A stretch of 64,000 nt of DNA from a bacterium (GTDB lineage Bacteria > Hydrothermota > UBA3072 > JAPDKE01), in contig JAPDKE010000009.1 of assembly GCA_029258725.1 (NCBI GenBank), forward strand, positions 1 to 64,000, in the 5' to 3' direction. The notes under the pieces were generated by a model, which did no database searches, had not been told where the DNA came from, and saw only the letters and a list, made by a program, of their open reading frames with translations. A program made the position numbers and the translations under genes. Within the stretch, counting starts at the first letter, position 1. Each line of letters starts with the position of its first letter. Below, one piece after another: positions 58,198-64,000 of this stretch.

Positions 58198-58805
58198 TGC
58201 TTTTTCTTCTGATGCAGATAGAACTTGTGAGATTGAAGTATTCCGGGGGAGGGGACTGGTACAACGACCCCTCCATCCTGCCCAACCTTGCAAAAGAGTT
58301 CACGAAAAGGACCGGAATAGAGGTTGTCCCCCATGAAAAGATTTTAACGTTCAGGGACCCTGAAATATTCTCCCATCCCTTTGTCTTCGTAACAGGGCAC
58401 GGAAACATTGTCTTCAGTGAAGAGGAGATAAAAAACATAAGGAGGTACCTTGAAAATGGAGGTTTTATATATGTTGATGATGACTACGGGATGGATGAGT
58501 ACATAAGAAGGGAGATAATGAGGATATTCCCATCCCGGAAGCTGGTTGAGGTTCCTTTTGACCATCCCATATACCACATCTTTTACGACTTTCCCCAGGG
58601 TTTACCCAAGATACACGAGCATTATAAAGGACCCCCAAAGGGATACGGGATATTTATGGACGGAAGGCTTGCCCTTTTCTACACCTACAACACAAACATA
58701 TCCGATGGATGGGCGGACCCGGAGGTTCACCGCGACCCGCCACTCAAAAGGGAACTTGCGATAAAAATGGGGATTAATATCTTACTTTATGCACTCACAT
58801 ACTGA
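58194..58805 (+). CDS. DUF4159 domain protein
   Basis: A 203-residue protein with a short hydrophobic start. ELVRLKYSGGGDWYNDPSIL then PNLAKEFTKRTG, FVFVTGHGNIVFSEEEIKNI, RRYLENGGFIYVDDDYGMDE, REIMRIFP and GYGIFMDGRLALFYTYNTNI are the full DUF4159 pattern, a GATase-like fold of unknown function, often exported. In many bacteria it is encoded with Bat aerotolerance genes; here its neighbours are xerD (4-nt overlap) and an ACT-like protein (1-nt overlap). No catalytic residues can be named. Confidence 0.9.
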   Translation: MMLFLLMQIELVRLKYSGGGDWYNDPSILPNLAKEFTKRTGIEVVPHEKILTFRDPEIFSHPFVFVTGHGNIVFSEEEIKNIRRYLENGGFIYVDDDYGMDEYIRREIMRIFPSRKLVEVPFDHPIYHIFYDFPQGLPKIHEHYKGPPKGYGIFMDGRLALFYTYNTNISDGWADPEVHRDPPLKRELAIKMGINILLYALTY

Positions 58806-60514
58806 TGGATACGTTTAAAGAGGCAAGGAAACTATTTCCAAGGGATAAGGAACGCAGGCTTTTTTACCGCCTCCTTGAGGGGTGGAGAAGGAAGAGAAAG
58901 CCAATCCTTGTTAAGTTTTACATTCCACGGAAGAAGGAGTTCCCCCTCGCCGTTGCAATTGGGGTCCTGGGTGAGGACTGGCCCGGTTTGAGTGATGCTG
59001 TAACCGGGGCTGTCCATGAGAGGGGATGGAACATTTACTATGAGGCCGGGTATCAGGTCCAGAGGGGGAAGAAGAATCTGGGGATAATGATCGTCTCCAT
59101 AAGGATAGAGAATGAAAGGGACCTCATCAAGTTCAGAAGCCAGATGGAGGGTTTATCACTTATGCTGGAAAAGATTTCCATTGGAAGTTTTGCAAAGAAA
59201 TTGCTGCTTGCAACCGAGGTAAAGAGGATAGAGATTTACACAAGGACCATAGAAAAGATAAAGGAGCTTGTGAAGGATAGAAAGACGCTGAGCGCATTGA
59301 TATGCCCTGGAGGGGAGGCAACCAAGTTCTTCGCATCCCGTTCAAGGGCTTATATAGAAGAAAGAAAGGTTGAGGACATTGCCAAAATAATAATAAAAAA
59401 CCACGAACTCATGAAACGCGTCAGGGAAACAGGAGGAAGCATACAGGTATGGGTGGAGAATCTGAAAACATTAAAGGAGGACCTGACAGGGATAACCGTT
59501 GCAGCATATGAAAGGGACCTTTCCTTGAGGGATGTTCTTGATGCATTATCCAGGGTTGTTCCTGGATTCAGGATGAAGTTCAATAAAGAGTTCACAACAT
59601 CCGATGGAATTGTAGTGATAAGGCTTGAGATAAGTGACCCGCGTGGTAAATCGTATCCTTCTGATATCCATCCTGAAATTGAGGAGTACATAAAGAGGAT
59701 ACAGATAATGAGAAGAACCGAGCGTATGAGATGGATTGAATCCATAGGGGGATTTGAGCATTACATGAGGGCGATAATTCCCTTCCTGGTAAAGGAATTC
59801 ACACGCACTGGTATCCCTCAGGTATTCATAAGTCTTGTTGCATCAACCGAGTTTTTCCTGGATTACAAGATAATAGTGGTTGCGGATAAAAATAAGGAAC
59901 TTGAGGGTGTTTTGAAGGGAATAACCAGAACAAGCGGGATAAAAGTCCTTTCTGTGAGACCTCCCAAGATTTTTGGAAATGCAGCAGTTCATCTGTTTGA
60001 TACAAGGGTTGACCTCGATTACTTCAGGGATGTGGGTGAGGTTTACAGTAAACTACTTGAAATACTTGAAAAGGGAATAGGAAGATTCAGGGACTTTGAC
60101 AGGGGAATGAGGGAGATGGATGTGGATAAACTGATGAAATTGAGAGAGAGGTTCAGGGATATGGATGAGTTCTTATTGAGGGAACTGTATTATTCCATTG
60201 AGGATTTTTACAGGGTGAGTGCCCCTGAGGATGAACTTGCAACCCTTATAGAACTCGGAAGGGAGTGCCTTTCAAGGTTCAAAGGGAAAACTGTCCTGAA
60301 AGTAAAACACACCTCCCTTTCAAGCCTTGTTGCAATTGCGACCCCATGGGATCCCGCTCTTCTTTCAAGGGTCCTTGACCTGGGAAGGGAATATGAAATG
60401 ACCCTGAGCAGATACGAGAGGGAAAACCTTGTATTGTTGCTTCTGAGAATTTCAAAGAATGGGAAACCGGTTAAGGGAATAGAGAAGGAAATTAAAAAAC
60501 TACTTTCTTCTTAA
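58805..60514 (+). CDS. Large cytoplasmic protein with ACT-like domains, unknown function
   Basis: A 569-residue soluble protein. Residues about 46-125 resemble an ACT domain (FPLAVAIGVLGEDWPGLSDA, VTGAVHERGWNIYYEAGYQV, KNLGIMIVSIRIENERDLIK), as in the C-terminal sensing part of GlnD. A second module around 245-300 (GITVAAYERDLSLRDVLDAL, SDGIVVIRLEISDPRGKSYP) and a third at about 345-395 (YKIIVVADKNKELEGVLKGI) look similar. The C-terminal part is helical (KLMKLRERFRDMDEFLLREL). No catalytic domain is recognised, so it may sense a small molecule. The ATG shares a base with the DUF4159 stop. Last gene of the operon, converging on the exporter with a 15-nt overlap. Confidence 0.65.
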   Translation: MDTFKEARKLFPRDKERRLFYRLLEGWRRKRKPILVKFYIPRKKEFPLAVAIGVLGEDWPGLSDAVTGAVHERGWNIYYEAGYQVQRGKKNLGIMIVSIRIENERDLIKFRSQMEGLSLMLEKISIGSFAKKLLLATEVKRIEIYTRTIEKIKELVKDRKTLSALICPGGEATKFFASRSRAYIEERKVEDIAKIIIKNHELMKRVRETGGSIQVWVENLKTLKEDLTGITVAAYERDLSLRDVLDALSRVVPGFRMKFNKEFTTSDGIVVIRLEISDPRGKSYPSDIHPEIEEYIKRIQIMRRTERMRWIESIGGFEHYMRAIIPFLVKEFTRTGIPQVFISLVASTEFFLDYKIIVVADKNKELEGVLKGITRTSGIKVLSVRPPKIFGNAAVHLFDTRVDLDYFRDVGEVYSKLLEILEKGIGRFRDFDRGMREMDVDKLMKLRERFRDMDEFLLRELYYSIEDFYRVSAPEDELATLIELGRECLSRFKGKTVLKVKHTSLSSLVAIATPWDPALLSRVLDLGREYEMTLSRYERENLVLLLLRISKNGKPVKGIEKEIKKLLSS

Positions 60515-62839
60515 AAGAATGAATAGAGCAGGAAGGAGGTAAAGTGTGAGGTAACAGGCAGATATAAATCCTCCGACAAGCAATATTCCAAGGCTTTTTA
60601 ATCCACGGGATGGGTTGAAGAACAGAACACCAAACCCCACCACTGTTGTGAGGGTGGTGAGGATAATTCCATGACCGGTGAGGTAAAGTGCCCTGAGAGG
60701 GTCTTTTTCCTTCAGATATCTGGAAATGAAATGAATCGCATCGTCCACCGCTATCCCGAGAACGAGAGGAAAACCCATTATATTCATGAAGTTCAACTTC
60801 ATCCCCAGGAAAGAAAGTGCACCACAACTCCAGAGTATGCTCAGCACCACCGGTAATACAGAATATATCCCGTATTTTATGCTCCTGAATCCTGCAGATG
60901 TGAGGATGAGGATAAAAAGCAATGAAAGGAACACGAGTTTTATAATTCCACGCCTTCCTCCCTCTCCTATGGAGATCATTATTATGGGAAGTCCGGTAAT
61001 TGATGGAACTTTCTTTTCTATTTCCTTAACCAGTCTCTCAATTGCAAAAAGGTCCCATGTGGAGGTGGAGGGGAAAAGGTATATGAGATACTCACCCTTC
61101 TCGTTTATATATCTTTCCTTTATATTTTCGGGAAGATGCCTTTCATCGGGTATCTCAAGTGCGGCTATCTCCTCCACATACCTTTCAAACTCCCTTCTCC
61201 TTTTCTCCAGGGATTTAAAATCCAGGTGTATTTTCTCCGGAACGGGTAAAAAGACCGAAAGAATGGAAAGCCTCTTTTCAAATTTTTCCAGTTCCTTTTT
61301 CATATCCCTGGAACGACTCATTTTTTTCATCAGCACTCTCTTTCTTTTCTCAAAAACCTCTTTTTCAGGAAGAAACTTCAGGGCAGACTGCACCACGCCA
61401 TAATCCGAAAGGAACTCTGTATATTCCCTTGCCTCCTTCCGGGTTTTTGCAATGCATAGAAGGGGAAATGGATGCAAGTCAAACTTCTGAGCCATTTTCT
61501 CCTGCACCTTCATGGACTGGAGTCCTTCAGGTTGCATATTTTTCAAATCATTATCAAATCTCAATCCTGTAATGGTAAGCAGGAATAAAAGACTGAAGGC
61601 AAGGGGGATAAATAAAGCAGGAACAGGGTCTGTAATTATGGAGGGGAAATCGCAGGGAGGGGATGTTTTTCTCACAAAAATAACAAGCAGGCGAGGGAGA
61701 AAAAGAAAAACGGAGAGCATACAGAGAAGAACACCTGAACCGGCTATAAATCCAAGTTCTCCAAACATGGGAAATCCGGAAAAAATAAAAGAGAAAAATG
61801 CAAAAGAGGTTGTAACAGCCCCGAGAACTATTCCCTTTCCACACTTTCCAATGGCATCCTTTACCGCCTTTTCCGGTTCTTTTCCCTGAACCTCACGGTT
61901 GTAGGAAAGGGTAAGATGGATGGCAAAATCTATTCCAAGTCCTGCAATGATGGGAATAAACATGGAGGTGAGGATGTTGAGATTTTTGATTGTGAGAGAA
62001 ACAAGAAAGAGAGACCATAAAAGACCGGGAATAAGGGAAATCATCATGAGGAGAGGTTCTTTTAAATTTCTGAGGAAAAATACCTGGAGCAGAAAAATCA
62101 GCACAAACACAGCCAGTGTCAGGATTCCCATTCTCTCTTCGATCATTCTCCTCTCTTCCAGTGCCACTGCCGGAATCCCGGTAAGTGTTATATGCACACC
62201 TGGATATTTCCTTTCCACCTTCTTCATCATCTTCTCCACTCTGGCTGCGAATTGTATAAGGTCCTCGGTGCTCTCTCCCTCCGCATAAACCACCATATAC
62301 CCCAGCCTTCCATCAGGAGAGAAAAAGAGGGTATCGGGCAGAAACAGGCTACAGAGATACTGTCTGATTGTGCATCTTCCTTCAAGAAACTCCACTGTGG
62401 CGTGAATAAGTCTTACGATGTATGCGGTATCTCCGGAAGCAGTTTCTCCAGAAAAACGATTTATCAGATAAACAGGATAAAGTGGGTCCCTTTCCTGAAA
62501 CATGGGCAGCAATTGCTCAAACACATCATCCGGAATAAGATATACTCCATACCTGAGAAAGTAATCCACATCCATCCTGTATTCCACATCCACATCCTCT
62601 CTTTCTCTTATCCCTTTTGCGATTTCCTCAAGCGCCCCCTCCATCTTTTCTCTATCCCATCCTTCCACAACCACAAATAACGGGGTGAAGTCTTTAAAAC
62701 TTTTTTCAATCTCTCTGTATTCCTTCAAATATCTGGATGGTGGGGCCAGGGAAATCCAGTCCGTGGAGAAGCTTATCCTCCTTATGGAGAGAAAGGTCAA
62801 AAAAGAGAGAGGAATGAGCAAAAGGATGCTATTCCTCAT
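60500..62839 (-). CDS. RND/MMPL-family exporter
   Basis: A 779-residue transporter in two halves, each with one membrane helix, a large extracytoplasmic loop and five further helices. Typical RND segments are NILTSMFIPIIAGLGIDFAI then HLTLSYNREVQG in the first half and MNIMGFPLVLGIAVDDAIHF then ISRYLKEKDPLRALYLTGHG in the second. Relatives export lipids, hopanoids or complex metabolites (MmpL, HpnN types). The ATG at 62839 precedes the first helix (RNSILLLIPLSFLTFLSI); a longer start at 62887 runs through a hydrophilic stretch. It overlaps the radical SAM gene by 11 nt, so the two are cotranscribed and may act on the same compound. Confidence 0.88.
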   Translation of the reverse strand: MRNSILLLIPLSFLTFLSIRRISFSTDWISLAPPSRYLKEYREIEKSFKDFTPLFVVVEGWDREKMEGALEEIAKGIREREDVDVEYRMDVDYFLRYGVYLIPDDVFEQLLPMFQERDPLYPVYLINRFSGETASGDTAYIVRLIHATVEFLEGRCTIRQYLCSLFLPDTLFFSPDGRLGYMVVYAEGESTEDLIQFAARVEKMMKKVERKYPGVHITLTGIPAVALEERRMIEERMGILTLAVFVLIFLLQVFFLRNLKEPLLMMISLIPGLLWSLFLVSLTIKNLNILTSMFIPIIAGLGIDFAIHLTLSYNREVQGKEPEKAVKDAIGKCGKGIVLGAVTTSFAFFSFIFSGFPMFGELGFIAGSGVLLCMLSVFLFLPRLLVIFVRKTSPPCDFPSIITDPVPALFIPLAFSLLFLLTITGLRFDNDLKNMQPEGLQSMKVQEKMAQKFDLHPFPLLCIAKTRKEAREYTEFLSDYGVVQSALKFLPEKEVFEKRKRVLMKKMSRSRDMKKELEKFEKRLSILSVFLPVPEKIHLDFKSLEKRRREFERYVEEIAALEIPDERHLPENIKERYINEKGEYLIYLFPSTSTWDLFAIERLVKEIEKKVPSITGLPIIMISIGEGGRRGIIKLVFLSLLFILILTSAGFRSIKYGIYSVLPVVLSILWSCGALSFLGMKLNFMNIMGFPLVLGIAVDDAIHFISRYLKEKDPLRALYLTGHGIILTTLTTVVGFGVLFFNPSRGLKSLGILLVGGFISACYLTLYLLPALFILLRRK

Positions 62840-63932
62840 CCTGCAACCAGCAGAACGGTCCTTTTTCCTCCCTTCTCTTCCATCCATACCTGCTCATCCT
62901 TATCCATATGCTCTCAAGGTCCTCCTCAAGAACCGACCCGAACTTCATGGTAACACCATCGCATGGTGTAACATCTCCATTGTTGGAGACGTGAAACATG
63001 GTTACTCCTGCAGGGCATCCGCATCCATAAAAGGAACGAAGATGACCATACCACCATACCCCGGGAACATCCTCCCTTTTCCACCATTCTTCCATGAACC
63101 CTCTCAATTTCCTTTCATACTCCCTGTCTCTCCTTTTCAGGTCCTTTCTCTCCTTCAGGCATCCTGCAGGAAGGGCATCAAAAACTGCGATTTCATTCAC
63201 GCCCAGTTTCACTCCCAGTTCCATCATTTCCTCAAGCACCCCTGAGGAAAATCTCTCAGGAGAGGAGAAAGTTGAAAGTCCAACAAGCATCCTTTCCCTT
63301 TTCGCCGCCTCTATTCCCTTCAATGCCTTTTTAAAAAGACCCTTCAACCCCCTGTGTTCATCGTGTCTTTTCTCATCCGGAAAATCAATGCTCACATATA
63401 CACGATTGAGCCCGCTTCTTTTGAGTTCCTTTATTCTTTCTTCAAGCAAAAACCCATTGGTGTAAATCACGGGGATAGCATATTCCTGATCCACATGGGA
63501 AATGAGTTCTGGAAGGTCTCTTCGTAAAAGTGGTTCTCCCCCCTCAAAAACTATGGTAAACACACCAAGCATTATGGATTCCTCTATAACTCTTTTCCAT
63601 ACTTCTCCGGGAAGGTCCTTTCCGGGATATACTGTTGCTGCACAGTGTTTGCATCTGCAGTTACATCTTGCGGTAACTGCAAGGGTTGTAAGTCCTGGAT
63701 ATCTAAGCCCATACTTGAGGGAATTGAACATCCTTGCACCCGAATTTACGAATGCAGGGCTGAACTCTGCAGGCACAAGGAGACCTCTTACCGGAAGTCC
63801 ATTTTCCCATCCTATTATCTTATCGTGCCCCAAATGGAAAACCAGCATCTGGGACTGGAGTTTTCTCAGGGATGGGATCCCGTATTTCAGAGTAACAAGA
63901 TTGTATCTTATTCTGTCACGCCATTTCACCAT
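62829..63932 (-). CDS. Radical SAM protein with partial SPASM domain
   Basis: A 367-residue radical SAM enzyme. After about 80 residues (RIRYNLVTLKYGIPSLRKLQ, MLVFHLGHDKIIGWENGLP) the cluster motif ARCNCRCKHCAATVYPGKDL appears, then IVFEGGEPLLRRDLPEL and RVYVSIDFPDEKRHDEHRG. The C-terminal part has FYGCGCPAGVTMFHVSNNGD, VTPCDGVTMKFGSVLEED and a last Cys near the end (GPFCWLQ), a shortened SPASM that could hold one auxiliary cluster. The substrate could be a peptide, a porphyrin-like or a lipid compound. ATG 63932 follows GGAGGTGC. It is cotranscribed with the RND exporter; the operon may begin beyond the window. Confidence 0.85.
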   Translation of the reverse strand: MVKWRDRIRYNLVTLKYGIPSLRKLQSQMLVFHLGHDKIIGWENGLPVRGLLVPAEFSPAFVNSGARMFNSLKYGLRYPGLTTLAVTARCNCRCKHCAATVYPGKDLPGEVWKRVIEESIMLGVFTIVFEGGEPLLRRDLPELISHVDQEYAIPVIYTNGFLLEERIKELKRSGLNRVYVSIDFPDEKRHDEHRGLKGLFKKALKGIEAAKRERMLVGLSTFSSPERFSSGVLEEMMELGVKLGVNEIAVFDALPAGCLKERKDLKRRDREYERKLRGFMEEWWKREDVPGVWWYGHLRSFYGCGCPAGVTMFHVSNNGDVTPCDGVTMKFGSVLEEDLESIWIRMSRYGWKRREEKGPFCWLQDEE

Positions 63933-63961
63933 GCACCTCCATATTTTTTGTAGACATAATA

Positions 63962-63988
63962 ACACCCGGGATATGCTCCCCTGGGTGT
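63962..63988. promoter_or_regulatory. Hairpin in front of the second radical SAM gene
   Basis: ACACCC and GGGA (63962-63971) pair with TCCC and GGGTGT (63977-63988) around the loop TATGC, with a 2-nt bulge. On the minus strand it lies about 30 nt before the radical SAM start and is followed by TATTATGTC, not a T-run. It may be a terminator remnant of an upstream gene or a leader structure; the window edge prevents a decision. Confidence 0.4.
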
Positions 63989-64000
63989 CAGAAAAATACC

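Noticed and set aside
1-64000. CRISPR arrays, insertion sequences and rRNA genes
   Set aside because: No regularly spaced repeats, transposase-like reading or rRNA-like sequence was noticed on either strand.

Overview
This window reads as a chromosomal segment of an uncultivated, thermophilic, Gram-negative bacterium of the FCB/WOR-3 (Stahlbacteria-like) type; the lineage is an inference. Double-membrane biology is clear from BamA, Skp, LpxD, LptE, a TonB-dependent receptor and a PorV-like porin. Large secreted proteins end in type A (type IX secretion) sorting domains. Heat adaptation is suggested by a fused inositol-phosphate cytidylyltransferase/di-myo-inositol-phosphate phosphate synthase, whose product is a solute of hyperthermophiles, and by Lys/Glu-rich proteins. 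Genes are packed so tightly that most neighbours overlap. Only one gap, 849-1389, exceeds 300 bases.

Layout, left to right. 1-7002 (minus): a partial beta-propeller protein, a small LolA-like protein, a secreted GH57 glycosidase with its own leaderless-type promoter, ComEA, an outer-membrane-type protein, mtnA and maf. 7003-20803 (minus): one promoter and one strong terminator bracket a six-gene surface operon (TonB receptor, three sorting-domain proteins, PorV-like protein, TPR lipoprotein). 20807-23460 (minus): HU, a 29-residue AURKAIP1/COX24-type ribosomal protein, tRNA-Arg(CCG) and two pilT genes. 23447-33375 (minus): an eleven-gene overlapping operon, ptsN-glyA-ABC ATPase-ABC permease-TPR protein-hutH-DUF2905-flippase-trpS-solute-binding lipoprotein-lptE. 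It diverges, across a palindromic operator-like site, from 33517-42312 (plus): ppdK-rocD-lemA-htpX-DUF6754-fur-two membrane glycosyltransferase-like genes. 42208-48095 (minus): bamA-lipoprotein-barrel-skp fusion-lpxD, an envelope biogenesis operon. 48104-49752 (minus): a compact RiPP cassette. 49749-51152 (minus): the DIP synthase, divergent from 51284-60514 (plus): folK-deoxynucleoside kinase-panC-two envelope proteins-transporter-two metallo-beta-lactamase proteins-xerD-DUF4159-ACT-like protein. 60500-63932 (minus): a radical SAM protein and an RND/MMPL exporter.

The most interesting element is the cassette at 48104-49752. A consensus promoter drives a 46-codon gene, too short for routine gene calling, whose product carries a CxCxCxxxC cluster. 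A terminator-like hairpin follows, and then a radical SAM/SPASM protein of the Cys-rich-peptide (ranthipeptide) maturase type. I read this as an undescribed thermophile RiPP system with built-in attenuation between precursor and enzyme. No transporter or protease is adjacent.

Other notable points are a Fur-family gene whose reading frame is restored exactly by a -1 shift at an A5G run, repeated consensus promoters lying 6-8 nt from start codons (leaderless mRNAs), a tRNA wedged between a ribosomal-protein gene and pilT, a protease-like domain that seems to have lost its zinc ligands, and a Skp domain fused to a TolB_N/CsgG-like domain. All functional statements rest on reading sequence motifs by eye; no database search was run.
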